Under the pieces are notes generated by a model. It was not told the origin of the DNA, ran no database searches, and was given only the letters and a program-made list of their open reading frames with translations. A DNA stretch of 64,000 nt, from the NCBI RefSeq assembly GCF_003515705.1, contig NZ_QWEH01000008.1, positions 119,915 to 183,914 on the forward strand, in the 5' to 3' direction. The DNA comes from Oceanobacillus profundus. GTDB lineage: Bacteria; Bacillota; Bacilli; Bacillales; Amphibacillaceae. Of this stretch, positions 7,812 to 16,551 are shown one piece after another. Numbering within the stretch: the stretch's first letter is position 1; each line of letters opens with the position of its first letter. A program made the position numbers and the translations under genes.

Positions 7812-8870
7812 CTATTTTCTTGCTGTATGCTTTTTAATTGCCGGTAAAATTTCTGTGCCAATCAATTCAATGTTTTTCTTTAACTTTTCAAATGGCACGC
7901 CACCGAAATCCATTTGGCCAATATAACGCTGGTGACCAAACACTTCATGTTGATAAAGAATTTTCTCGATGATTTGTTGCGGGCTTCCAATATTCATAAC
8001 GTCTCTTGGATCAGCCCCTTGAGCAAAATGCTGCTTTGGATAGCCTCGTCCATTCGTTAGCTTCATTCCTTCATTTATATAAGGATAATATTCTCTCTGA
8101 GCCTGCCCAGTTGTTTCGGCAGCATAGAAGAATCCTGCTGTTGATATCGGAAGCTCTGCTGGATCAAACCCGCTTTGACTCGCAGCTTCACGGAATGCAT
8201 CAATCGATCGTTTGAAGCTTGTCGCTGGTCCTCCTAGCATAGCCAGGAACATCGGGACCCCTGCATATCCTGCCTTAATAGCACTGGCAGGTGCACCGCC
8301 TACTGCACGCCAAATCGGCAGGGAGCCGTCTTTCGGACGTGGAATTACCTTTGCGTTGTTTAGTGGAGCACGGAATTGTCCGCTCCAATTGATAACCTCA
8401 TTTTTATTGATTTCAAGTAATAGTTCAAACTTTTCTTCATACAATTCTTCATAATCACGAAGATCATATCCTAATAAATCAAAAAGTCCTATTCTAGAAG
8501 CACGTCCTGCTATAATTTCTGCTCGCCCTTTTGAAATTAAATCAATCGTTGCAAAATCTTCATAAACACGAACTGGATCCAATGTGCTAATAATTGTAGA
8601 GGAACTAGCAATCTTGATCTTACTCGTCGCCTGCGCAATGGCCGCTAGTACAACTGAATGTGCCTGTGTTGTGAAATAATCCTGATGGCTTTCACCTACA
8701 CTAAAAAAGTCAATACCTGCTTGTTCAGCAAGTTTCGCTAATTCAATAATTTCATGAATTCGCTGTTCTGCTGAGATTCGTTTTCCTGTATGTGGATCTG
8801 AAATATGATCGCCTAATGTGTATAGTCCAAACTCCAATCCTTTACTTGTATCGATACGGTAATTTTCCAT
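7812..8870 (-). CDS. Luciferase-like (LLM class) flavin-dependent oxidoreductase
   Basis: The 352-residue protein is a TIM-barrel bacterial-luciferase-family monooxygenase. Typical segments are FFSVGESHQDYF (residues about 55-66), SSSTIISTLDPVRVYEDFATID, and GRAEIIAGRAS, which form the FMN site. These enzymes oxidise small organic molecules with reduced FMN and oxygen. The reductase gene follows at once. An HxlR-family regulator diverges 162 bases away and probably controls the pair. Substrate cannot be predicted. Confidence 0.87.
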   Translation of the reverse strand: MENYRIDTSKGLEFGLYTLGDHISDPHTGKRISAEQRIHEIIELAKLAEQAGIDFFSVGESHQDYFTTQAHSVVLAAIAQATSKIKIASSSTIISTLDPVRVYEDFATIDLISKGRAEIIAGRASRIGLFDLLGYDLRDYEELYEEKFELLLEINKNEVINWSGQFRAPLNNAKVIPRPKDGSLPIWRAVGGAPASAIKAGYAGVPMFLAMLGGPATSFKRSIDAFREAASQSGFDPAELPISTAGFFYAAETTGQAQREYYPYINEGMKLTNGRGYPKQHFAQGADPRDVMNIGSPQQIIEKILYQHEVFGHQRYIGQMDFGGVPFEKLKKNIELIGTEILPAIKKHTARK

Positions 8871-9001
8871 ACATACTTCAACCTTTCACTTCTAATGTCC
8901 TAATGCCTTCTAACAATGAAGAATCTTCTTCCATCACATTCTATATAATGCTATTATGTCTTATATAATGAAAAATTGTAAGTACGCACTTTAATGGTAC
9001 A

Positions 9002-9011
9002 TAGTATACTA
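9002..9011. promoter_or_regulatory. Small palindrome before the HxlR gene
   Basis: TAGTATACTA is a perfect palindrome 12 bases upstream of the GGAGG of the regulator gene. AGTA/TACT half-sites are known from YodB/HypR-type operators. The site is short, so the operator call is tentative. Confidence 0.35.
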
Positions 9012-9032
9012 AAAGATACTTAGGAGGATTAC

Positions 9033-9383
9033 ATGGAAAAGAAACCAGAACTTTGTCGTGTTGAAGACGCTTTAGGAATATTGGTTGGGAAGTGGAAACC
9101 AATTATTTTGTTAAATCTTTTACAAGAAGGAACAAAACGATTTAGCGAATTGAAGCGAAGTATGCCAGGAATCACACAAAAGATGTTAACGAATCAACTG
9201 CGGGAATTAGAGGCTGAGGATATTGTGATGCGTAAAGTTTATCCGCAAGTACCTCCAAAAGTGGAGTATTCCATTACAGAATATGGAAAAAGTTTAGAAC
9301 CAATTTTAGAAGCAATGCATGAATGGGGAGTGAAACACACATTGCATAAAATGGAGAAAGAAAATCGAGAGAATATACAGTAA
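9033..9383 (+). CDS. HxlR-family (MarR-like) transcriptional regulator
   Basis: The 116-residue winged-helix protein has the HxlR core: [17 protein letters not shown], then [20 protein letters not shown] as the DNA-recognition region, then a wing with [14 protein letters not shown] cysteine near the N-terminus (Cys8, in ELCRVED) matches the redox-sensing cysteine of YodB, CatR and HypR. Such proteins respond to quinones, aldehydes or disulphide stress. AGGAGG precedes the ATG. It diverges from the luciferase-like monooxygenase/FMN reductase pair, its likely target. Confidence 0.88.
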   Translation: MEKKPELCRVEDALGILVGKWKPIILLNLLQEGTKRFSELKRSMPGITQKMLTNQLRELEAEDIVMRKVYPQVPPKVEYSITEYGKSLEPILEAMHEWGVKHTLHKMEKENRENIQ

Positions 9384-9432
9384 TAAAGAATTGGTGTTTT
9401 CACATAAGATACCTCCAACAAGTGGAGATGTC

Positions 9433-10269
9433 TTATGTGGCAACCTTTTTCTTCGTTGTTGTTTTTCGCTTTGCTTGTTTTGGCTTTGGTTTGTCTTTTT
9501 TCGCTCTATCCAATGATGCTTGGAGTGCATCCATTAAGTTCGTAACATTATCTGGTACGGCTTTTTCCTTACCAGTAGCAGTCTGTTCATTGTTTTTCTT
9601 TTCTTCAATTAATTCCATTAAAGCTGTACGATAATCATCTGTATACTTCTCAGGTTCAAAGTCGTTCGTTAACTGATCGATCAACATTTTAGCCGTGTCT
9701 AATTCTTTCTTTACGATTTCAACCTCTTCTGGGATATTCGGAACATCCTGAACGCTTCTTACCTCATCTGGATAATGAATGGTCTCTACAACGAGTACAT
9801 TTTCGTAAACCCGGATAATTGCAAGCTGTTCCTTTGCTCGAATGATCATTTTGGCAATCCCGATTTTCCCCGTATCACTCAGCGCGCTACGCAATAATCC
9901 ATATGCTTTACCCCCTCCTTCATTTGGAGATAAATAATAACTCTTTTCAAAATAAATCGGATCAATATCCTCTAATTGGACAAAGTCAAGAATTTCAACA
10001 GCTTTGTCCTCTTGTTCTTTCTTTAAGGACTCTAGCTCTTCCTCATCTAAGATAACAAATTTATTTTTGGCATATTCATATGCTTTTACAATGTCTTCGT
10101 TTTTAACCTCTTTTTCACAGATGGGACACACTTTTTCATATTTTACTGGGGATTTGCATTCCTTATGCAGCTGTCTTAGTTTAATATCTTTATTTTCGGT
10201 AGCAGCGTGCATCTTTACGGGAATATTAACCAAGCCAAAGCTGATAGTTCCTTTCCACATCGTATGCAT
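9433..10269 (-). CDS. ku: Ku protein, non-homologous end joining
   Basis: The 278-residue homodimeric Ku protein binds DNA double-strand ends and recruits LigD. The N-terminal WKGTISFGLVNIPVKM signature is diagnostic. The Ku core spans roughly residues 3-200. A basic lysine-rich tail (about 255-278, KPKPKQAKRKTTTKKK) is typical of bacterial Ku C-termini that contact DNA and LigD. The start is ATG 10269 or the ATG three codons on. It diverges from ligD with about 100 bases between the starts. A CxxC pair (VCPICEKE, near residue 48-51) is noted. Confidence 0.95.
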   Translation of the reverse strand: MHTMWKGTISFGLVNIPVKMHAATENKDIKLRQLHKECKSPVKYEKVCPICEKEVKNEDIVKAYEYAKNKFVILDEEELESLKKEQEDKAVEILDFVQLEDIDPIYFEKSYYLSPNEGGGKAYGLLRSALSDTGKIGIAKMIIRAKEQLAIIRVYENVLVVETIHYPDEVRSVQDVPNIPEEVEIVKKELDTAKMLIDQLTNDFEPEKYTDDYRTALMELIEEKKNNEQTATGKEKAVPDNVTNLMDALQASLDRAKKDKPKPKQAKRKTTTKKKVAT

Positions 10270-10291
10270 CGTAACAACCTCCTTTTTTCTT

Positions 10292-10320
10292 TAGTTTGCT
10301 GTTACTTTAAAATTCTATTC
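10292..10320 (-). promoter_or_regulatory. Sigma-G-like promoter candidate for ku
   Basis: Minus-strand GAATA (10316-10320) and CAAACTA (10292-10298) are 17 bases apart. This resembles the forespore sigma-G consensus (TGAATA, CATACTA) with one or two mismatches. The B. subtilis ku homologue ykoV is a forespore gene, which makes the candidate reasonable. Confidence 0.35.
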
Positions 10321-10373
10321 GATGGATTAATTTTCTCGAAATATGCCACTTTATGAATATGGAGGTGCTTCCA

Positions 10374-12173
10374 ATGGATATTATGAAGCCTAGAATATCT
10401 TCTGAAATTCCACTTGGTGAAGATTGGATTTATGAGATGAAATATGATGGATTTAGATGCGTGTTTACATGGAGTGCGGATGGGACAATTACATTAGTGA
10501 GTAGAAATAATACAGATTTAACATTAAATTTCCCAGAGATAACTTCGTTTTGTAAGAAATTTTATCCAAGTATCAAATCTTCTTTACCCTTAACATTTGA
10601 TGGAGAACTTGTTATCTGCAATACTGACTACCAAAGCAATTTTTCCCTGCTCCAAAAGAGAGGACGATTAAAGAATCAAGAAACTATCCAAAGTGCCGCA
10701 CGTGTTCGGCCAGCTACATTTATTGTGTTTGATTTGCTGGTGTTAAGAGGGAACTCATATAAAGCCCAAAAACTTTACGTAAGAAAAAAAGCTCTTGAAG
10801 CTATATTCCGTAAACTGACTGGATCGCGTATACGACTGATCGAATCATTCCGTAGCGACGAGCTAATTACCACAATTATGTTTGATCAAAAAGCAGAGGG
10901 TATTGTTGCGAAAAGGAGAACAAGCACTTATCAAATTGGAAAGCGACATCATGATTGGTACAAAATTAAAAATTGGAGGGAAATTCAAGGATTTTTAACA
11001 GCATATGATATGAGCAACGATTATTTTGATATTGGTGTTTTTCATCATGAACAAATACGAACGATTGGTAAATGTAAGCATGGACTTGACGGAGAATCGT
11101 TTCAAACGGTAAAGCAATTATTTATGGCAAATGGGAAAAAACAAGGAAAACGTTATCTATTGCCTCCAGTCATTTGTGCTTCTATCCATACACTTGATTT
11201 ATATAAAGAAGAGTTACGGGAACCTGAATTTGCTGATCTATTACCACAACGCAAACCGGAAGAATGTACGTTCGCAAACCTGGAGCTAGATTTAGCAATG
11301 TTTCCTAAGACAATTGATTTAACTAACACGAAAAAAATGCTATGGCCAACTGCTAATTTTTCAAAGGGGGATCTTCTTTTGTTCATGCGGGAAATTTCTC
11401 CATACATGCTCCCCTTTCTTCAAAACCGGGAACTAACGGTTATTCGGTGTCCGGATGGTATCGAGAAAGAACATTTTTTTCAGAAGCATTTACCGGACTA
11501 TGCCCCTGATTTTATCACTTCTGTACCTTCTGGAGATGAACGGACATTTGTTTGCGATCGTTTAGATGCATTGATCTGGTTTGCGAATCACGGCGCAGTG
11601 GAATATCATATCCCTTTTCAGCATGTCAGGAGCGCTGTACCAGCAGAAATCGCTTTTGATCTAGACCCACCTGACAGAGAACATTTTCATTTAGCTATTC
11701 GTGCAGCCAAACTTATAAAATCTTTATTAGATGATCTAGATCTTATCTCCTTTGTTAAAACATCTGGAAACAAGGGTTTACAGATTCATATTCCATTAAG
11801 ACCCGGAAGTATGACGTACGAAGAAACCGCAACCTTCACGAAGGCAATCGCCGTTACAATTGAGAATACGTATCCTAAATACTTTACAACAGAGCGAATG
11901 AAGAAAAAAAGAAAAGGACGTTTATATATTGATTATGTTCAACATGGCAAAGATAAAACGTTGATTGCACCATATTCCCCTAGGATGACAACAGAAGGGA
12001 CCGTCGCTACTCCGCTGTTTTGGGAAGAAGTTAACGAAGAACTTTATCCAACCTTATTTACAATTGACAATGTTATGGAGCGAGTGCAACAGTTAGGTTG
12101 TCCATTTGATAATTATTTTGAAACGGCCATGATACAGAAGCTGTATAAAGTCTTAAATTTAGTGAGAGATTAG
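10374..12173 (+). CDS. ligD: ATP-dependent DNA ligase/polymerase LigD (ligase-POL type)
   Basis: The 599-residue end-joining enzyme starts at ATG 10374, seven bases after GGAGGT. The N-terminal ligase domain has the adenylated lysine motif MKYDGFR (Lys23), FDGELV, EGIVAKR and DWYKIK, and ends in an OB fold near residue 290. The C-terminal half is the archaeo-eukaryotic primase-type polymerase domain with the metal-binding DLDPPD motif. No phosphoesterase domain is present, as in the Bacillus YkoU architecture. It fills in and seals broken ends held by Ku, whose gene diverges immediately upstream, probably for spore germination repair. Confidence 0.95.
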   Translation: MDIMKPRISSEIPLGEDWIYEMKYDGFRCVFTWSADGTITLVSRNNTDLTLNFPEITSFCKKFYPSIKSSLPLTFDGELVICNTDYQSNFSLLQKRGRLKNQETIQSAARVRPATFIVFDLLVLRGNSYKAQKLYVRKKALEAIFRKLTGSRIRLIESFRSDELITTIMFDQKAEGIVAKRRTSTYQIGKRHHDWYKIKNWREIQGFLTAYDMSNDYFDIGVFHHEQIRTIGKCKHGLDGESFQTVKQLFMANGKKQGKRYLLPPVICASIHTLDLYKEELREPEFADLLPQRKPEECTFANLELDLAMFPKTIDLTNTKKMLWPTANFSKGDLLLFMREISPYMLPFLQNRELTVIRCPDGIEKEHFFQKHLPDYAPDFITSVPSGDERTFVCDRLDALIWFANHGAVEYHIPFQHVRSAVPAEIAFDLDPPDREHFHLAIRAAKLIKSLLDDLDLISFVKTSGNKGLQIHIPLRPGSMTYEETATFTKAIAVTIENTYPKYFTTERMKKKRKGRLYIDYVQHGKDKTLIAPYSPRMTTEGTVATPLFWEEVNEELYPTLFTIDNVMERVQQLGCPFDNYFETAMIQKLYKVLNLVRD

Positions 12174-12276
12174 GAACTCACTTCATAAATTCCAATTGTA
12201 TATAATTATGTATCTTACTCAAAATAAGGCTGAAAACTATCTATTTGGCAACTATATTAAAGGAGATTACATCAAA

Positions 12277-12711
12277 ATGAACGATAAGGATATTGTTAAG
12301 GAATTAAATGCGTATTTACAAGGAGAGTATATGGGCATCCACGCATATGAGCATTACATTAAACATACCAATGACCCAAAACTTAAAAATGAACTGCAGC
12401 GTATTCAGCAAGAGCATAAACAGCATGCTGCAAAGACTGCCGAACAAATCCAAAATCTGGGTGGTAAGGCCGTAGAAGATAACGGAATGAAGTTATCTGT
12501 GCAAGAATTGATGTTGCGTATGAAAGATTACCCTGACTATAATGAAGGTATTATTAAAGGTGTACTTAAAGGACAAGAAATGGGTATTCACCAGGTGGAG
12601 GAAATTATCCGAGGAGATATGGACTCGAAAAGTCTCGAAATTGTTAAGCATAATTTAGATGAAGACAGAGCCCATATAAAACAATTAAACCAATTAATGA
12701 TGGATGAATAG
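12277..12711 (+). CDS. Ferritin-like four-helix protein (DUF2383-like)
   Basis: This 144-residue protein starts at ATG 12277, 11 bases after AGGAG; the longer frame from 12196 has no ribosome site. It is all-helical with repeated Glu/His pairs: LQGEYMGIHAYEHYI (about 14-28), RIQQEHKQHA (about 43-52), GQEMGIHQVEEI (about 104-115) and DEDRAHIKQL (about 131-140). This pattern is that of ferritin-like bundles that could hold a di-iron site. Function is unknown; a stress or spore role is only suggested by the ligD neighbour. Confidence 0.65.
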   Translation: MNDKDIVKELNAYLQGEYMGIHAYEHYIKHTNDPKLKNELQRIQQEHKQHAAKTAEQIQNLGGKAVEDNGMKLSVQELMLRMKDYPDYNEGIIKGVLKGQEMGIHQVEEIIRGDMDSKSLEIVKHNLDEDRAHIKQLNQLMMDE

Positions 12712-12720
12712 CGTAAACAG

Positions 12721-12758
12721 AAAAAATCGACCCTTTATTGGAGAGGGGCCGATTTTTT
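12721..12758. terminator. Bidirectional terminator
   Basis: AAAAATCG-CCC and GGGGCCGATTTTTT form a stem between two convergent genes, with A/T-runs on both sides. Confidence 0.75.
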
Positions 12759-12762
12759 CATG

Positions 12763-13188
12763 TTAGGAAATTTGCAAGTCATTGATGGAGCGATAAATAC
12801 GATGTACGTGTTGTTCTCCAGCTTCTTCCCACCTACTTTTATCTATTATGTTTCCATCCTTATCAATCGGATTTTGAAACTGATTGAACCCGGTAGTCGT
12901 TAATAATGAACTTTCGTCCCAATCTAGTCCTGTATTGACAACATGTTTGATAACATATGGTTGTCCAAATTCAATATATGCACTGGGACGATCTAATTCA
13001 CCTTTCAAGACATTAAAGGGAATTCTGATGTAAATTGTTTCACCTGCTTCTCGACATAACGCCATATCAAACTTTCCATGATCATAGTCAAAATTACTGC
13101 AAAAGGTAAATCCATTCGTTTTAAATATTTTATGTACATCACCAAAGTATGCTTTCATTCCTTCAATTTCGGTTTGTAATTTAAGCAT
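12763..13188 (-). CDS. yugN: YugN-like family protein
   Basis: The 141-residue cytoplasmic protein matches the YugN family of Bacillaceae in length and in the N-terminal KLQTEIEGMKAYFG segment. No catalytic motif is visible and the family has no known function. It has its own ribosome site (AGGAG upstream of ATG 13188) and is followed by the shared terminator at 12721-12758. Confidence 0.7.
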   Translation of the reverse strand: MLKLQTEIEGMKAYFGDVHKIFKTNGFTFCSNFDYDHGKFDMALCREAGETIYIRIPFNVLKGELDRPSAYIEFGQPYVIKHVVNTGLDWDESSLLTTTGFNQFQNPIDKDGNIIDKSRWEEAGEQHVHRIYRSINDLQIS

Positions 13189-13285
13189 TTTAATTCACTC
13201 CTTTGGTGACTAGTATTCACTTTTTCATAATTAAGATACCTACAGATGGACAATTTTCTAGCAAGTAACCGGTCATATCATAATT

Positions 13286-13316
13286 AAAGGGCAACCATTA
13301 TATTGGTTACCCTTTA
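13286..13316 (-). terminator. Terminator of the DUF1540 gene
   Basis: AAAGGG-AACCA and TGGTT-CCCTTT form a stem with one internal mismatch directly after the DUF1540 stop on the minus strand. Confidence 0.65.
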
Positions 13317-13319
13317 AAA

Positions 13320-13475
13320 TTAAACTTTTGGGACAAATGTTTTGCAATCTGTTTCCTCGCTATTTGAAGCTTCTTTTCCTTTACGATTAACAATATAAAT
13401 CGCATTGGCATGACATCTGTTCCCAGGTCCCCAGTACGTACAGCTATTTACTTCACACAATACATCCTTAGCCAT
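13320..13475 (-). CDS. DUF1540 cysteine-rich small protein
   Basis: This 51-residue gene starts at ATG 13475 behind an excellent GGGAGGTGGG ribosome site. The product has the DUF1540 pattern: LCEVNSCTYWGPGNRCHANAI near the N-terminus, then ETDCKTFVPK. Four cysteines (7, 12, 21, 44) and a histidine suggest a small metal-binding module. Its function is unknown. It stands alone between two terminators, so it has its own promoter. Confidence 0.85.
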   Translation of the reverse strand: MAKDVLCEVNSCTYWGPGNRCHANAIYIVNRKGKEASNSEETDCKTFVPKV

Positions 13476-13544
13476 CAAAACCCACCTCCCTTATTTGTTA
13501 TCATGAACAAATTCGAGTTATTCATGCTATTATCGCATATGGAA

Positions 13545-13588
13545 AAAACTAACGCTTCATAACACGAGATTTGTGTCATGAAGCGTTA
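13545..13588 (-). terminator. Terminator of the FUSC-type exporter gene
   Basis: AACGCTTCAT-ACAC and GTGT-ATGAAGCGTT form a long stem (14 paired bases with one mismatch). On the minus strand it is followed by AGTTTTTTCC. Confidence 0.8.
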
Positions 13589-13652
13589 AACATTAGCTTT
13601 CACATTGCTTTTTTGCCTTTATAATAATGATTGAAGGCCTGCAGCTTGCATG

Positions 13653-14645
13653 TTAATTTTTTGTCTTTTTTTGATTTTTCAAACGTTTAAACACATTAAC
13701 ATCACTTTCTTTATATTTCAACTTGATGATTAAGTAATCTTCAATTTCATGTAATAATTGGAATAAATTTGCCCTAGCTTCAAAATCCTCTCTGGTCTTA
13801 GGGAGTTCTTCCTCATTAATTTGGGATCGTAGTTCTTTTAATTGATCAAGATAAATAATTGCAGTATTTCCTGGATGAACATTTTTGGAAAGCCCTTCAA
13901 AAAATTCAGCAATTTTTTCACCAATTGGGTCAGCATCTGGTAGTCTCGACACAAGCGGAAGCATTTTTTTCAATAACTCAAATTGCCTAGTTCGCATTCG
14001 GAAATAATCTCGATATGGATGTTTATTTCGTAGTAAATGATTTTCTCTATCACGTTCTACTAGCGTATTCGCTTCTAGTAAAATATCCTCTGATTCCGCA
14101 AGTTCGTCTCCTTTCCAAGTCGTATGCTTATATCGAATGTACTGAGAGTATTCATATAAAATAATCGTGAAATTCTGTTCCAATTTTTGTTGTTTTTCTT
14201 TTAACGGTTTATCCAGGCTCGGCATATACAAATTTAATAAGAGCCCAACGCCAATACCAACAACAATTAATAGAAATTGATCGAATAGAGATGCCAATGT
14301 TATGGAGGAAGCACTGTATAAGTTTAAAATAACAACCGAGCTCGTTGCTATACCAGGAGTTACCTTAAGAAAAACAGTTGTAGGTATGAAAACAATTAAC
14401 ATAATACCGAGGACAAGAGGATGATAAGCGATCCACTCGAAGAAAATGTAAGCATATAGTGTAGCAATGATACATGCTATAAACCTGTGCAAAGCGCTGT
14501 AGTAAGATCTCTTTCTAGAGGGCTGAATACACAAGATAGTTAGAATTCCAGCTGATACAAAGTTCGTCAAGCCTAATAGCTGAGCAATAGATATAGCTAA
14601 AGGTGTACCAATAGCTGTTTTAATCGTCCGATAGCCAATCTTCAT
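13653..14645 (-). CDS. yqjA: Aromatic acid exporter/FUSC-family membrane protein, YqjA-like
   Basis: The 330-residue protein has about five closely packed hydrophobic segments in its first 150 residues. A soluble helical C-terminal domain (about 150-330) follows, ending in a lysine-rich tail. This is the ArAE_1 plus ArAE_1_C layout of Bacillaceae YqjA-type proteins. Transport of aromatic acids is a family-name inference only. In B. subtilis yqjA is likewise a neighbour of the brxB (yqiW) and bkd genes. Start ATG 14645 follows AAGGAG. Confidence 0.75.
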   Translation of the reverse strand: MKIGYRTIKTAIGTPLAISIAQLLGLTNFVSAGILTILCIQPSRKRSYYSALHRFIACIIATLYAYIFFEWIAYHPLVLGIMLIVFIPTTVFLKVTPGIATSSVVILNLYSASSITLASLFDQFLLIVVGIGVGLLLNLYMPSLDKPLKEKQQKLEQNFTIILYEYSQYIRYKHTTWKGDELAESEDILLEANTLVERDRENHLLRNKHPYRDYFRMRTRQFELLKKMLPLVSRLPDADPIGEKIAEFFEGLSKNVHPGNTAIIYLDQLKELRSQINEEELPKTREDFEARANLFQLLHEIEDYLIIKLKYKESDVNVFKRLKNQKKTKN

Positions 14646-14694
14646 TTTTCATACTCCTTGAAAAAATTAATCTGTTCAGCTGATTTCAAGTTAT

Positions 14695-14730
14695 AAAAAA
14701 GAGACTGACTTACATGACAGTCTCTTTTTT
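14695..14730. terminator. Terminator after brxB
   Basis: GAGACTG and CAGTCTC (14701-14707, 14718-14724) are flanked by A6 and T6, so the hairpin can act in both directions. Confidence 0.8.
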
Positions 14731-14743
14731 ATTCTAAAATCAA

Positions 14744-15175
14744 TTAAAGTTCAGTACAATGCTCATCAAAAATTGTTTGTAATTTTGTAGTTACTTCCAT
14801 AGGGCTATGACCCTCGATGTCATGACGTTCAATCATTGTTACAATCTTGCCATCCTTTAGTAAAGCAAATGAAGGTGAAGAAGGAGGATACCCTTCAAAG
14901 TATTCACGTGCTTTTTCAGTTGCTTCACGGTCTTGACCGGCGAAAACTGTTACAAGATTATCTGGACGTTTATCAAAATGAACTGAATGGGCAGCTGCCG
15001 GACGTGCAACTCCACCAGCACATCCACATGTTGAATTGATCATAACGAGTGTTGTTCCTTTTTCACTAAGTACAGCATCTACTTCCTCTGGAGTTTTTAA
15101 CTCTTTATATCCTGCTTCGGTTATATCTTTTCGTGCAGCATCAACAACATCCTGCATGAATAAATTAAAATCCAT
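14744..15175 (-). CDS. brxB: Bacilliredoxin BrxB
   Basis: The 143-residue protein carries the CGC active-site motif of bacilliredoxins in [16 protein letters not shown] (about residues 47-62). It removes bacillithiol from mixed disulphides on proteins after oxidative stress, with the first Cys attacking and a bacillithiol cofactor resolving. Length and motif match YqiW. It is followed by a terminator and separated by about 100 bases from the keto-acid dehydrogenase operon, the same neighbourhood as in B. subtilis. Confidence 0.92.
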   Translation of the reverse strand: MDFNLFMQDVVDAARKDITEAGYKELKTPEEVDAVLSEKGTTLVMINSTCGCAGGVARPAAAHSVHFDKRPDNLVTVFAGQDREATEKAREYFEGYPPSSPSFALLKDGKIVTMIERHDIEGHSPMEVTTKLQTIFDEHCTEL

Positions 15176-15279
15176 TTAGCATCTCCATCCCTTTACGTTA
15201 ATTTGTATAAATATTCTTCTTTAGCTTATCAAGTCTAGGCCTATTTTTCAATTTATAAATCTGAAGAAAGTATAAAGCA

Positions 15280-16530
15280 TTAATACAAATTGATCGTATG
15301 CTCATTCATACTCTCAAGTATTTCTTTAACCCTTGATAAAAATCTGCCGCATACAAGACCATCTAAGATACGGTGATCCAACGATAGGGAGAGATTTACA
15401 ATATCACGTGCTGCAAACATGTCATTAATAATTACTGGGCGTTTAACGATTGATTCTACCTGTAAGATTGCAGCCTGTGGATAGTTAATAACCCCCATTG
15501 AGGAAATTGATCCAAATGAACCCGTATTGTTAACAGTAAACGTTCCACCTTGCATATCCTGTGCAGTTAATTTGCCGTTTCGTGCTTTCATTGCAAGTTC
15601 ATGGACATCTCGAGCAATTGCTTTAACTGTTTTTTCGTCTGCATGCTTAATAACTGGAACAAAAAGCTCGTTCTCTTTTGCCACAGCAATCGAAAGGTGA
15701 ATATCCTTTTTCTGAATAATCTTATCGCCTGCCCACATGCTATTTAATTGAGGGTATTCTTTCAAGGCTTGTGCAACTGCTTTTACGAAAAAGGAAAAAT
15801 AAGTTAAACTAAATCCTTCATCTTTTTTAAAAGCATTCTTGACTTTATTCCGATATGTTACAAGATCACTTACATCAACTTCAACAGTCATCCAAGCATG
15901 AGGGATTTCCTGTTTTGATTTGACCATATTTTCAGCTATTACTTTACGAACACCTTTGACAGGAATTTCAATATCACCGGCTTTCGTTTCTACAAATATG
16001 TCATTTTTTGTTTCATCTCTCGTGCTAGACGAACCTTGAATCGTTTCTTTCATTTCACCTATATCTGTTGGAATTTCACCAGAAGCAATTATTTTTTCGA
16101 TGTCTTTTCTTGTAATTCTTCCTCCACGACCTGAACCTGTTACGTGTTCTAAATTAATATCGTTTTCTTGTGCTAATCGAAGCACTGCAGGAGAATAGCG
16201 TTTTTTCATCGAATCATCTACATCTGTTGGTTTGGAAGGCTCTGCTTCTGCTAGTTTGCTTTCAGTAGATTCGGTACGATTACTCGGTTCCTCTGTATCG
16301 ATATAGCAAATTAACTCACCGACAGCAACCGTATCACCCTCGTCTGCAGTAAGCTCTTTGATTATCCCTGTATAGGAGGATGGAACCTCTGCATTTACTT
16401 TATCTGTCATTACTTCAGCAATTGGGTCATATTTAGTTACTTGATCTCCAACTTTAACGAGCCATGTACTAATTGTTCCTTCCGTTACACTTTCGCCGAG
16501 CTGGGGCATTGTAATTTTTTCAGTAGCCAT
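15280..16530 (-). CDS. bkdB: Branched-chain 2-oxo acid dehydrogenase E2, dihydrolipoyl acyltransferase
   Basis: The 416-residue core subunit of the branched-chain keto-acid dehydrogenase complex. Order of domains: lipoyl domain (1-80, lipoylated Lys in VMTDKVNAEV), a Ser/Glu-rich hinge, a peripheral-subunit-binding domain (about 110-148, YSPAVLRLAQEN), and the acyltransferase domain with the catalytic DHRILDG motif near residue 386. It makes isobutyryl-, isovaleryl- and 2-methylbutyryl-CoA, the primers of branched fatty acids. It is the last gene of the bcd-bkdB operon, 21 bases after bkdAB. Confidence 0.95.
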   Translation of the reverse strand: MATEKITMPQLGESVTEGTISTWLVKVGDQVTKYDPIAEVMTDKVNAEVPSSYTGIIKELTADEGDTVAVGELICYIDTEEPSNRTESTESKLAEAEPSKPTDVDDSMKKRYSPAVLRLAQENDINLEHVTGSGRGGRITRKDIEKIIASGEIPTDIGEMKETIQGSSSTRDETKNDIFVETKAGDIEIPVKGVRKVIAENMVKSKQEIPHAWMTVEVDVSDLVTYRNKVKNAFKKDEGFSLTYFSFFVKAVAQALKEYPQLNSMWAGDKIIQKKDIHLSIAVAKENELFVPVIKHADEKTVKAIARDVHELAMKARNGKLTAQDMQGGTFTVNNTGSFGSISSMGVINYPQAAILQVESIVKRPVIINDMFAARDIVNLSLSLDHRILDGLVCGRFLSRVKEILESMNEHTINLY

Positions 16531-16551
16531 TTGCTTCTCCCTCCTTCGTAA

